This document shows positions 6,283 to 14,291 of a DNA stretch of 26,526 nt, one piece after another (the stretch's first letter is position 1; every line of letters begins with the position of its first letter). This DNA comes from an uncultured Lachnospiraceae bacterium (lineage in GTDB: Bacteria > Bacillota > Clostridia > Lachnospirales > Lachnospiraceae), in NCBI GenBank assembly GCA_902489645.1, contig CABUAW010000036.1, forward strand, positions 1 to 26,526, given 5' to 3'. A program made the position numbers and the translations under genes. The notes under the pieces were generated by a model. That model was not told the origin of the DNA. It did no database searches and was given only the letters and a program-made list of their open reading frames with translations.

Positions 6283-6335
6283 CGGTTGTCCGGTTTTAAT
6301 AAAATCTTTCCACGGCTTTCTACAAAACACGCAAA

Positions 6336-6376
6336 AAAAGAGCCAGACAACAAAATTTTTTGTATCTGACTCTTTT
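6336..6376 (-). terminator. Intrinsic terminator after the membrane-anchored protein gene
   Basis: On the minus strand AAAAGAGTCAGA pairs with TCTGGCTCTTTT with one mismatch, followed by a run of seven Ts including the stem end. It starts about 20 nt after the stop codon at 6398 and separates that gene from the spoIIG promoter. Confidence 0.85.
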
Positions 6377-6397
6377 ACCGTATCCTTTCATCGCTAT

Positions 6398-6991
6398 TTA
6401 TTGACCGTCGACATATCCTTTGATTTCAGCTATCAAATCTTCCGCGTCTGTATCCTGAATCATAATATTTGAATATGAATTGGCTTCCCTGACTCTTGTA
6501 TTAATAGCATTTAAAGAATTAATTTTTCCATCTTCATATATCAGGCGCCCCTGTGAACCGCTGAGCGTACGGTACGTTCCATCCGCATTTTCTTTACAAA
6601 AAACTAAAATTTCATCTCCGGGTTGTAATAATGGGTCGTCTTCTATTTCTATAATCTTCTCGTCTGTTTCTCCGCCTGTCATAAAAATAGAAAATACTTC
6701 TCCGCTTTCCGAATTATAAATCGGTGTATCAACTTTCACAGAATAGGTGGTATACGGCACAGAATTTTCTGTAACAACACTTTCAATATCCTGTACAGTC
6801 ACCAAAGCAATCAAATCGCTGGAATGGGCCATTTCTTCCACATCACTGTAGTTATAAGCCCAACTTGCGGACATATACTCTACGTTCTTTTCATTTTTAC
6901 CTTTTCCGAAGTACATATAAAAGCCAAGGGCCAATATGACTATCAATAAAACAATAAAAACAGGAATTGTCTTCTTTTTCGCATTTAACAT
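6398..6991 (-). CDS. Membrane-anchored extracytoplasmic protein of unknown function
   Basis: A 197-residue protein with a short basic N-terminus, one membrane segment at about residues 9-28 (PVFIVLLIVILALGFYMYF) and an exported region of about 165 residues. The exported part is acidic, and beta-rich repeats such as DLIALVTVQDIESVV, FSIFMTGGETDEK and PGDEILVFCKENADGTYR suggest an OB-like or small beta-barrel fold. No catalytic motif is visible and I do not recognise a named family. The start is ATG 6991, eight bases after AAGGAGG; a start 12 codons upstream lacks a site. It has its own likely promoter (7040-7068) and terminator, so it is monocistronic between ftsZ and spoIIG. Confidence 0.85.
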   Translation of the reverse strand: MLNAKKKTIPVFIVLLIVILALGFYMYFGKGKNEKNVEYMSASWAYNYSDVEEMAHSSDLIALVTVQDIESVVTENSVPYTTYSVKVDTPIYNSESGEVFSIFMTGGETDEKIIEIEDDPLLQPGDEILVFCKENADGTYRTLSGSQGRLIYEDGKINSLNAINTRVREANSYSNIMIQDTDAEDLIAEIKGYVDGQ

Positions 6992-7039
6992 TCCATTCGC
7001 CTCCTTAACACAGTAAGTTAGCCGCAACTACCTAATTCA

Positions 7040-7068
7040 TTTTTAACATTACTGCTTTCTATTGTCAA
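7040..7068 (-). promoter_or_regulatory. Candidate promoter of the membrane-anchored protein gene
   Basis: On the minus strand a perfect -35 TTGACA (7063-7068) is followed after 17 bp by TAAAAA (7040-7045), a weak -10. It lies about 50 bp upstream of the chosen ATG at 6991. Confidence 0.5.
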
Positions 7069-7198
7069 ATAGTTTCTTTCTTTCCGTCAAACACATGCGC
7101 AAAATAAAAAAAAGAAAAGCCTTCTAAAATCAAGGGTTCAGCGAATTTATAATCTATGGAAAAATATTTCATCCTCTAATAAAATTTCTCAATAAAAA

Positions 7199-7231
7199 TC
7201 CCCCCAAAACCGCTTTGAGGTTTCGGAGGGA
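7199..7231 (-). terminator. Intrinsic terminator of ftsZ and the division cluster
   Basis: On the minus strand TCCCTCCGAAACC pairs with GGTTTTGGGGGGA, with wobble pairs and a 7-nt loop, followed by a T-rich tail. It begins 18 nt after the ftsZ stop. Confidence 0.9.
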
Positions 7232-7249
7232 CCCTTGGTTCAAATCATA

Positions 7250-8377
7250 TTATTTCTTCTGTAAGAAGCTTGGAATCTGAATGGTGCTTGTACCGACAGT
7301 TGTCTCGCTCTTTGTAATCGGTGTTCTCTGAGTCGGAGCCGCTGTCTTAAAGGTCGAAGCGCCGCTGTTGAAGGCCGGACGTTCATTGGCTTTCTTCATG
7401 AAGGTCGATGTCTGTCCTGCGCTCTCCTGTGCTTCCAGTCCGGTTGCGATAACCGTGATGGAGCATGTATCCGGTGTGCTTTCATCATACATAGCACCGA
7501 AAATGATGTTGGCCGATTCGCCAGCCAGTTCCTCAACGTACATGGCTGCTTCGTTGGCTTCAATCAGACCGATATCGCCGGAGATATTGATAACGATATC
7601 CGTAGCACCTTCGATGGTTGTCTCCAGCAATGGGCTGGTTGTGGCCTGTTTCACAGCATCCAGGGCCTTGTCATCGCCATGGCCTTCGCCAATACCGATA
7701 TGGGCGATACCCTTATCCTTCATGACGGTCTGGATATCCGCAAAGTCAAGGTTGATAAGTCCAGGAACATTAATCAGGTCTGTGATACCCTGAACACCCT
7801 GCTGCAATACTTCGTCCGCTTTCTTCAAAGCTTCCGGCATGGATGTACGACGGTCTACGATTTCAAGAAGTTTATCATTTGGAATGATAATCAGAGTATC
7901 TACATTTTCTTTCAGATTTTCAATACCCATATTTGCATTTACCATTCTCTGTTTTGCTTCAAAACGGAAAGGTTTTGTGACAACGCCGACAGTCAGGCAT
8001 CCGAGGCTCTTTGCAATTCCCGCAACAACCGGAGCCGCACCTGTTCCTGTGCCGCCGCCCATACCGCAGGTAACAAATACCATATCGGCGCCTTTAATCA
8101 TTTCGGTCAGTTCATCGACGCTTTCTTCTGCGGCCTTTGCGCCAACCTCCGGTTTTGCACCGGCTCCAAGTCCCTTCGTCAGCTTCTCGCCAATCTGGAC
8201 AAGCTGATTGGCCTTACATAACTGTAAAGCCTGTCTATCTGTATTTACGCCGATAAATTCCACACCGACAATATTTTCTTCAATCATACGGTTTACCGCA
8301 TTGTTTCCGGCACCGCCGACGCCAATAACGAGTATTTTAGCTGCTGCATCCATTTCATTTGTTTTTATCTCAAGCAA
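7250..8377 (-). CDS. ftsZ: Cell division protein FtsZ
   Basis: A 375-residue tubulin-like GTPase that forms the division ring. The glycine-rich tubulin signature GGGTGTG is at residues 107-113, with VGGAGNNAVNRM at 20-31, GVNTDRQAL, and IIIPNDKLLEIVD in the central domain. A short variable linker leads to the C-terminal peptide TIQIPSFLQKK, which binds FtsA, SepF or ZapA-type partners. No ftsA is in this cluster. The start is a TTG at 8375-8377, seven bases after GGAGG; the first ATG (residue 9) would be too far from that site. It is the last gene of the division cluster, followed by a terminator. A possible own promoter lies in the 96-bp gap upstream. Confidence 0.98.
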   Translation of the reverse strand: MLEIKTNEMDAAAKILVIGVGGAGNNAVNRMIEENIVGVEFIGVNTDRQALQLCKANQLVQIGEKLTKGLGAGAKPEVGAKAAEESVDELTEMIKGADMVFVTCGMGGGTGTGAAPVVAGIAKSLGCLTVGVVTKPFRFEAKQRMVNANMGIENLKENVDTLIIIPNDKLLEIVDRRTSMPEALKKADEVLQQGVQGITDLINVPGLINLDFADIQTVMKDKGIAHIGIGEGHGDDKALDAVKQATTSPLLETTIEGATDIVINISGDIGLIEANEAAMYVEELAGESANIIFGAMYDESTPDTCSITVIATGLEAQESAGQTSTFMKKANERPAFNSGASTFKTAAPTQRTPITKSETTVGTSTIQIPSFLQKK

Positions 8378-8435
8378 GGTAGTTCCTCCTTTTAATATTA
8401 ATATCTTTTTTTCTCAATTTGCACTATCATATTAT

Positions 8436-8464
8436 ATAATATAGTTTTTCGTAAAAATAATCAA
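8436..8464 (-). promoter_or_regulatory. Weak candidate promoter of ftsZ
   Basis: On the minus strand TTGATT (8459-8464) and TATTAT (8436-8441) are 17 bp apart in the A/T-rich gap before ftsZ. A TATATAATAT stretch here also contains a TATAAT without a good -35. It would give ftsZ expression independent of mraZ. Confidence 0.4.
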
Positions 8465-8473
8465 CCGTTTCTT

Positions 8474-9328
8474 TTAATTTTCTTTTGTAAAAATAATAGA
8501 ATTTTTTGTCGAATCATAGTTTTCCAGATGTAATATTCCACGAATCTGCTCCGTTTCTTCCATATTACGCAATTCCGGCAATATATTCGCCATTTCAGCG
8601 GCTTTTTCCTCCAATAAGACCGGCGCTCCAAAGCCCACCCGAAGAGCATTGTCTATATAGACTGTAAATATTGCATTTTCATCAATATCTATCTCTTCTG
8701 CGGCAATATCATATTCCTGAAGCAATCCGCATAATTCGATAATCCCTTTATAGATTGTCTGATTTTCTATAGAAATCACCTGGCCAATTTCCATATCTTC
8801 GACATCGGCGCCCACAATGAGCGGCACCGTATCCCGACGTTCAGACAAAGACTCCTGAATCACACCGTGGTTGTCGAAATAAAAATAGGTTTTACCACTT
8901 TTTAAACAACCAAGGATTTCCGTTTCGCCGACCTCAATACAAATCATGTTCCGGCTCTCCATCTTCACCTGGATTTCTTCAATAAACGGCGTATCCGTCA
9001 CTCTGTACCTGAAATATTTCAGATAGCACAGTAATGTGTTCGGAGCATCTTCAGGAAAACCAATCAGTGTTTTAATTTCGTCGTCCGTATAATTTTTATT
9101 TCCAATCACCCGGACTTCCTCCAGGCGAAATCCATAAACGACGATTCCTGTCGCCACGGCCAAAATAACCAGAATCCCGGCAAAAATTTTCAATCCCCGG
9201 CGGCTTTTCGGAACAACTGCTCTGTCCCTTTCATCTTCCCGGTCGGCTTCCCCGTTTTCTTCTTCTTCCAATTCTTCAAACTCTCCAAATTCCTCAAACT
9301 CTTCATCCTGATAATAATTTTTATCCAC
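8474..9328 (-). CDS. divIB: Cell division protein DivIB/FtsQ
   Basis: A 284-residue bitopic divisome protein that forms the DivIB-FtsL-DivIC complex controlling septal wall synthesis. The N-terminal cytoplasmic tail (1-45) is very acidic, with many Glu residues, then turns basic at KSRRGLK. One membrane helix spans about 46-66. The POTRA domain starts at RLEEVRVIGNKNYTDDEIK. The FtsQ/DivIB domain follows with YFYFDNHGVIQESLSERRD and VPLIVGADVEDMEIG. It starts at ATG 9328, 11 nt after the murA stop. Length and architecture fit the family. Confidence 0.94.
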   Translation of the reverse strand: MDKNYYQDEEFEEFGEFEELEEEENGEADREDERDRAVVPKSRRGLKIFAGILVILAVATGIVVYGFRLEEVRVIGNKNYTDDEIKTLIGFPEDAPNTLLCYLKYFRYRVTDTPFIEEIQVKMESRNMICIEVGETEILGCLKSGKTYFYFDNHGVIQESLSERRDTVPLIVGADVEDMEIGQVISIENQTIYKGIIELCGLLQEYDIAAEEIDIDENAIFTVYIDNALRVGFGAPVLLEEKAAEMANILPELRNMEETEQIRGILHLENYDSTKNSIIFTKEN

Positions 9329-9339
9329 GGTATATCCAC

Positions 9340-10623
9340 CTATTTTCCCATAATCCTGCCCTCACGGGCGTCCCTGCAATGTTCAATTCTTGCACCAAGC
9401 TGTGTCAAATCTTTGCATATATCCTGATAACCACGCTCTACAAAGATGGAGTTCTCGACGATAGTATCACCTTCCGCCATCAGGCCCGCAATTACCAGCG
9501 CCGCGCCGCCCCGTAAATCCCCTGCGGATACCTGGCAGCCTTTTAATTTCGCAACTCCATGAATTACAGCCCTGTTATTTTTTATTTGTATATCCGCCCC
9601 CATTTTCCGGAGTTCTTCCGCCGTCCGAAAACGATTTTCAAAGATATGTTCATAAATCGTCGTCTCCCCGCGGGCTGCGGTAAGCACAGCCATTAGCTGA
9701 GACTGCATATCCGTAGGAAATCCCGGAAATGGTTGGGTATGAATATCCTCAATTGCAAGAAGCCTTCGGGCCGATTTGAGATAAATTCCCCGTTCTGTCA
9801 ATCGAACCTCACAGCCCATGGCTTCACATACGTGCAGCAGACAATGCATATGCTGTTCCGCCGCATTTAAAATTTCAATATCGCCGCCCGTACCGGCCGC
9901 AGCCAGCAAATAGGTTCCGGCGACAATCCGGTCTGTCATGACCGTATATTCTGTATCTCTCAATGGACATTTTCCTAAAATGCCGATTCGTCCGGTTCCG
10001 GCGCCATATATGGTAACGCCCATCGCCTCAAGGAATCCGGCCAGGTCCACGACCTCCGGTTCTCTGGCGGCATTTTGTATCCATGTAATTCCCTCCGCCA
10101 TTGCACCGGCCATCATCAGATTTTCCGTAGCGCCCACACTGGGATAGGGAAGCACAATCCGCGCCCCCGAAAGCCCCCTGGTTTCACAGTGAATCGCTGC
10201 ATCCTGTTCTTCAATATGTACGCCCATCTGCCCCAGAGCTTTCAAATGGATATCCACAGGACGGGCGCCGATGGTACAGCCGCCGGGATAATCCAGTACC
10301 ATACTGCGGCAGCGCCCCAGCATGGCTCCCAAAAGCAAAATGGAAGAACGCATCTTTCCGATACATTCCCTGGAAAGATTTTTCAAATCAATTTCCGACG
10401 CATCGATGCAAAGCGTCTCTTCCTGATAAGATACGCCGCACCCAATACTGCGCAGAATCTCTATCATATATCTTACATCCAAAATATCCGGGCATCCCCG
10501 GATGACCGTCACCCCCGGATGTAAAAGGGACGCGGCAATAATAGGCAGCGCCGCATTTTTAGAACCGTGGACCAAAATCTGCCCGGTTAGCGGCCGGCCG
10601 CCGGATATTCGATAGGATGACAC
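9340..10623 (-). CDS. murA: UDP-N-acetylglucosamine 1-carboxyvinyltransferase
   Basis: About 427 residues, the usual MurA length. It transfers enolpyruvate from PEP to UDP-GlcNAc, the first committed step of peptidoglycan synthesis, in the cytoplasm. Seen are the substrate-binding K22-N23 in HGSKNAALPIIAASLL and the loop YPGGCTIGARPVD, whose cysteine (about residue 116) is the catalytic and fosfomycin-reactive residue. FPTDMQSQLMAVLTAARG and ENRFRTAEELRKMGA follow. The start chosen is GTG 10621-10623, eight bases after GGAGG; an ATG 11 codons upstream lacks a site. It occupies the place between ftsW and divIB where murG often lies in related clusters. Confidence 0.97.
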   Translation of the reverse strand: MSSYRISGGRPLTGQILVHGSKNAALPIIAASLLHPGVTVIRGCPDILDVRYMIEILRSIGCGVSYQEETLCIDASEIDLKNLSRECIGKMRSSILLLGAMLGRCRSMVLDYPGGCTIGARPVDIHLKALGQMGVHIEEQDAAIHCETRGLSGARIVLPYPSVGATENLMMAGAMAEGITWIQNAAREPEVVDLAGFLEAMGVTIYGAGTGRIGILGKCPLRDTEYTVMTDRIVAGTYLLAAAGTGGDIEILNAAEQHMHCLLHVCEAMGCEVRLTERGIYLKSARRLLAIEDIHTQPFPGFPTDMQSQLMAVLTAARGETTIYEHIFENRFRTAEELRKMGADIQIKNNRAVIHGVAKLKGCQVSAGDLRGGAALVIAGLMAEGDTIVENSIFVERGYQDICKDLTQLGARIEHCRDAREGRIMGK

Positions 10624-10685
10624 ATCAATTACCTCCGAACACAGACTATAACACATTCTATGCGGAAGTTTTTCAAATGTTCCTG

Positions 10686-11822
10686 TCAGCGTTTAAATTT
10701 TATGCTGCGCGAAACGCTGAGTACCAGACCGATTTCGCAGAGCAAAAAGCACAGTGAGGTTCCGCCGTAACTGATAAACGGCAGCGGAATCCCCGTATTT
10801 GGCAGTGTATTTGTAACAACGCCGATATTGACAATGACCTGCAGCCCAATCTGGGCCATAACACCGACAACAATTAACGCTCCATATAAATCCGGCGCGT
10901 TATTCGCAATAATCATACAACGCCAAAGTAATAAAATAAATAACAAAATAATGGCAACGGCCCCAAAAAGGCCCAGTTCCTCACAAATAATTGAGAAAAT
11001 CATATCATTATGAGCCTCCGGGACATAGGAAAGCTTCTGAATACTTCGTCCGAGGCCTTTGCCAAAAACGCCGCCGGAGCCAATGGCATAGAGCGCCTGA
11101 CGGGTCTGATAGGCAGAGTCCGATGTCTCCACATTGAGCCAGGCATCGATACGGTCCATACGGTAGGCAGCCACTTTCAAAAAAATAAGCATCATGGCCG
11201 CCCCGCCGCCAATAACGGCGCCAAATATCCGATATTGGCTGCTCGCCACAAAAATAATAATAAAGGACATGCCCAGCATGATGATTCCCGTACTCAAATT
11301 GGAAATCGTAACAAGAACAACCATCGGTACAATCAGCGCAAAGCATTTGACCACGCCCTTCCAGCTTTTCAGCTGCTTCACCCCGTTACTCGCCACATGG
11401 GCCAGAAAAATAATCAATACGGCCTTGGCCACCTCCGACGGCTGAAACTGAATCGAACCAATCTGAATCCAACGGCGCTGGCCATGGCTGGCTACGCCGT
11501 AAAGGAGAACAATCAGCAGCAATCCATTAATCACGACATAGGCTGGCAGCGTGAACCGTTTCCAAAAATGATACGGAATACGGCTGATGACCATCATTCC
11601 GGCCATTCCGGCCACCGCAAGCATACATTGATGTTTCAGATAATAATAGGCATCCCCGTTATTTTCAATCTGAGAATTATAGGCGCTGGTACTGAATATC
11701 ATCACAAGTCCGAAACAAACCAGAAAGATGACGATAAATAAAAGACTGTAATCAAAATATTTCTCTGTTTTTGTCCGGGTTCTATTCTTTTTTTCATCCG
11801 TTGCTGTCACTTCCCGTGCCAC
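10686..11822 (-). CDS. ftsW: Septal peptidoglycan glycosyltransferase FtsW (SEDS family)
   Basis: About 378 residues with ten predicted membrane segments. SEDS proteins polymerise lipid II and work with a class B PBP, here probably one of the two encoded upstream. Family motifs are DYSLLFIVIFLVCFGLVMIFSTS, RRWIQIGSIQFQPSEVAK, VPEAHNDMIFSIICEELG and the C-terminal LPNTGIPLPFISYGGTSL. The start is uncertain: GTG 11822 is favoured because it lies eight bases after AGAGG, but TTG 11825 or GTG 11831 are in frame. It could also be called SpoVE, the sporulation paralogue; cluster position favours FtsW. Confidence 0.94.
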   Translation of the reverse strand: MAREVTATDEKKNRTRTKTEKYFDYSLLFIVIFLVCFGLVMIFSTSAYNSQIENNGDAYYYLKHQCMLAVAGMAGMMVISRIPYHFWKRFTLPAYVVINGLLLIVLLYGVASHGQRRWIQIGSIQFQPSEVAKAVLIIFLAHVASNGVKQLKSWKGVVKCFALIVPMVVLVTISNLSTGIIMLGMSFIIIFVASSQYRIFGAVIGGGAAMMLIFLKVAAYRMDRIDAWLNVETSDSAYQTRQALYAIGSGGVFGKGLGRSIQKLSYVPEAHNDMIFSIICEELGLFGAVAIILLFILLLWRCMIIANNAPDLYGALIVVGVMAQIGLQVIVNIGVVTNTLPNTGIPLPFISYGGTSLCFLLCEIGLVLSVSRSIKFKR

Positions 11823-11850
11823 CAAAAACACCTCTATTCTTTTTCAGCTC

Positions 11851-13212
11851 TCAATCGGCCAGCTTGTAAACCAGTTCCTTAAATATGCGGCCCCGTTCTT
11901 CATAGCTCTTAAACATATCCCAGCTCGCACAGGCCGGTGAAAGAAGTACCGCGTCGCCGCTCTCGGCTTTCTGGGAACAGACTTTGACAGCTTCTTCCAG
12001 GCTTTCCGTCATAATGATATTTTCAAACCCATGCCTCCGGGCACATTCGGCAATCTTATTGGCTGTCTCTCCGAGTAATACAAGATACCGCACCTTGCCA
12101 CCGAAAGCCTCTATCCACTCGTCATAAGTACTCTGTTTATCATATCCGCCGCCAATCAAGATGGTTGGACGCACCATCGCCTGAACCGCCTTAATCGCCG
12201 CGTCCGGGTTCGTTCCCTTAGAGTCGTTATAATAGGAAACGCCCTGCTTTTCTGTCACATACTCTATCCGGTGTTCCACTCCCATAAAGGTAGTGATTGT
12301 CTCCCGGATTTTTTCCATAGGCACGCCTACGCAGCGGGCCATGGCTACCGCCGCCATAATATTTTCCATATTGTGCAGGCCGAGAATTTTCAATCCGCTG
12401 GCGCTGCAAATCATTTCCTTTTGGCCGTCCTTGGCATAATAAATTTTACGGTCATGGAAATAATATCCTTCTGAAAGAACCTGGGTACTGGAAAAATAAA
12501 TCACCTGAGGTACTGCCGTTTCTCCAATGGCTCTCGTCAGAGAATCATCATAGTTAAGAATAACAAAATCATCGGCAGTCTGGTTCTTCATTATATTTTT
12601 CTTCGCATTAACGTAGCCTTCCATCGTATGATGACGATTCAGATGGTCCGGCGTCAGATTCAAAATAGCGCTGACCTTCGGATGAAATTCATCGATGGTC
12701 TCCAACTGAAAACTGGAGGTCTCCGCAACCACATAGGAATGTTCGGTCGTATCCAGCGCCGCCCCTGTGTAGGCCGTGCCGATATTTCCGACAACAAATA
12801 CCTCTTTATAGTAATTTTTCAATATCTCGCCGACCAGCGTGGTCGTTGTTGTCTTTCCATTCGTCCCTGTAATTGCCAGAACGGTTCCCTTTGCAAACTG
12901 GTCCGCCAGCTCCAGCTCTCCCCAAATAAGGACGCCGGCCTCCCGCATCCGGTTGACAAAATCCACGTCCGTGGGAACACCCGGACTTAAAACGGCAATA
13001 TCCAAGGTCCGGATAACGTCATCCGTCAGTTCGCCGATAATGATTTTAATGTCTTTCTTTTCAGGAAGTTTTTTCTGGATTTCCTCTGCCGTAAGTTTCG
13101 TATTTCCATCATAAAGAATTAAATCCGCATCTGTTTTCATAAGCAGCCCGGCCGCACCGATGCCGCTGATTCCCGTGCCGGCTACAAGCACTGTTTTATT
13201 TTTCAAATCCAT
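11851..13212 (-). CDS. murD: UDP-N-acetylmuramoylalanine--D-glutamate ligase
   Basis: A 453-residue Mur ligase adding D-glutamate to UDP-MurNAc-L-Ala with ATP. The N-terminal Rossmann part is VLVAGTGISGIGAAGLL. The central ATPase domain has the P-loop AITGTNGKTTTTTLVGEIL, VAETSSFQLETI and NLTPDHLNRH, with the lysine to be carbamylated in YVNAKKNI. The C-terminal domain has EHRIEYV, YNDSKGTNPDAAIKAV and LLSPACASWDMFKSYEERG. The ATG follows GGAGGG, and the gene sits 27 nt downstream of mraY. murE and murF are not in the window. Confidence 0.98.
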   Translation of the reverse strand: MDLKNKTVLVAGTGISGIGAAGLLMKTDADLILYDGNTKLTAEEIQKKLPEKKDIKIIIGELTDDVIRTLDIAVLSPGVPTDVDFVNRMREAGVLIWGELELADQFAKGTVLAITGTNGKTTTTTLVGEILKNYYKEVFVVGNIGTAYTGAALDTTEHSYVVAETSSFQLETIDEFHPKVSAILNLTPDHLNRHHTMEGYVNAKKNIMKNQTADDFVILNYDDSLTRAIGETAVPQVIYFSSTQVLSEGYYFHDRKIYYAKDGQKEMICSASGLKILGLHNMENIMAAVAMARCVGVPMEKIRETITTFMGVEHRIEYVTEKQGVSYYNDSKGTNPDAAIKAVQAMVRPTILIGGGYDKQSTYDEWIEAFGGKVRYLVLLGETANKIAECARRHGFENIIMTESLEEAVKVCSQKAESGDAVLLSPACASWDMFKSYEERGRIFKELVYKLAD

Positions 13213-13239
13213 ATGTATTTCCCTCCTGTTTATCCTTAA

Positions 13240-14211
13240 TTAAAGTGCCAGAAAACCAACAAGGCACAATATCGCCGTCACAATCGAAAATATGGCGACA
13301 ACTTTTGTTTCCGGCCATCCGCACAATTCAAAATGATGATGAATCGGCGCCATTTTAAAGAAACGTTTTCCCCCGGTCTTTTTAAAATAGGCCACCTGAA
13401 TGATAACAGAAACAACTTCAATCAGGTAAATCAAACCAAAAATGAGAATGAATAACTGCATATTCATCATGCTGGCTGTCGCGGCCACAAAGCCGCCCAG
13501 GGCCAATGACCCCGTATCTCCCATAAAGACTCTGGCCGGATACACATTAAATAATAAAAAGCCTAAAAGGCTGCCGGCGACCGCTGATGTTATCGGCGCC
13601 AGACAGCTGTTCGTGCCAATGGCAACAACGGTAAGGAATACGGCCACCAGCACGGTGACGCTGGAGAGCAGGCCGTCCAGGCCGTCCGTAAAGTTCGTTC
13701 CGTTGGTCGTTCCCAAAAATACAATAAACATAAAAATTATAAACATCCACCACGGCAAATGAATGTATAAACCATTTTCAAAGCCGCCGCTGAAAGGTAT
13801 AAGAATCCCCGTTCCCACATCGGTAAAATTCATCATATAGTAAATGAAAATTCCCGTAATGATAAACTGACCCGCCATCTTTTGAAGCGGCGTCAGACCA
13901 AGATTCCGTTTTTTTACAACCTTAATATAATCATCCATAAATCCGATAATGCCAAAGCCCAAAGTGGCAAAGGCCACCGGAATAATCACCGGATAATCCT
14001 TCATATAAAACAGGGATGTGATAATAACGCTGACGATAAAAATCACACCGCCCATGGTTGGCGTCCCGGATTTCTTTTGATGGGCCGCCGGTCCCTCGTC
14101 ACGGATAAACTGTCCGAATTTTAATTTCTGAAGAAACGGAATAACTACAGGGCACAGCAGTGCGCTGATGGCAAAAGCAATAATTGCCGGTAACACAATT
14201 GTATATTTCAT
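13240..14211 (-). CDS. mraY: Phospho-N-acetylmuramoyl-pentapeptide transferase
   Basis: About 323 residues with ten membrane segments. It transfers phospho-MurNAc-pentapeptide to undecaprenyl phosphate to form lipid I at the inner face of the membrane. Motifs seen are HQKKSGTPTMGGVIFI, the DDYIK aspartate pair in GFMDDYIKVVKKRNLGLTPLQK, NFTDGLDGL, FMGDTGSLALGG and the histidine loop KMAPIHHHFELCGWPE. The start is ATG 14211 after AGAGGTG; an upstream extension of 13 codons has no site. It lies 80 nt downstream of the second PBP gene. Confidence 0.98.
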   Translation of the reverse strand: MKYTIVLPAIIAFAISALLCPVVIPFLQKLKFGQFIRDEGPAAHQKKSGTPTMGGVIFIVSVIITSLFYMKDYPVIIPVAFATLGFGIIGFMDDYIKVVKKRNLGLTPLQKMAGQFIITGIFIYYMMNFTDVGTGILIPFSGGFENGLYIHLPWWMFIIFMFIVFLGTTNGTNFTDGLDGLLSSVTVLVAVFLTVVAIGTNSCLAPITSAVAGSLLGFLLFNVYPARVFMGDTGSLALGGFVAATASMMNMQLFILIFGLIYLIEVVSVIIQVAYFKKTGGKRFFKMAPIHHHFELCGWPETKVVAIFSIVTAILCLVGFLAL

Positions 14212-14291
14212 AATTACACCTCTCGTTGAATTCTTTCGTATTCTGTCCAAATTAAGAATTATAATACCTTACCGTTGCCTTGTAAAGTATT

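Noticed and set aside
6398..7027. Start of the membrane-anchored protein at 7027
   Set aside because: The internal ATG at 6991 has a strong AAGGAGG at ideal distance and gives a typical basic N-terminus before the membrane helix.
11010..11741. A 243-codon open frame opposite ftsW
   Set aside because: Rich in His, Asn and Lys, as expected from the complement of membrane-protein codons; no start site or homology seen.
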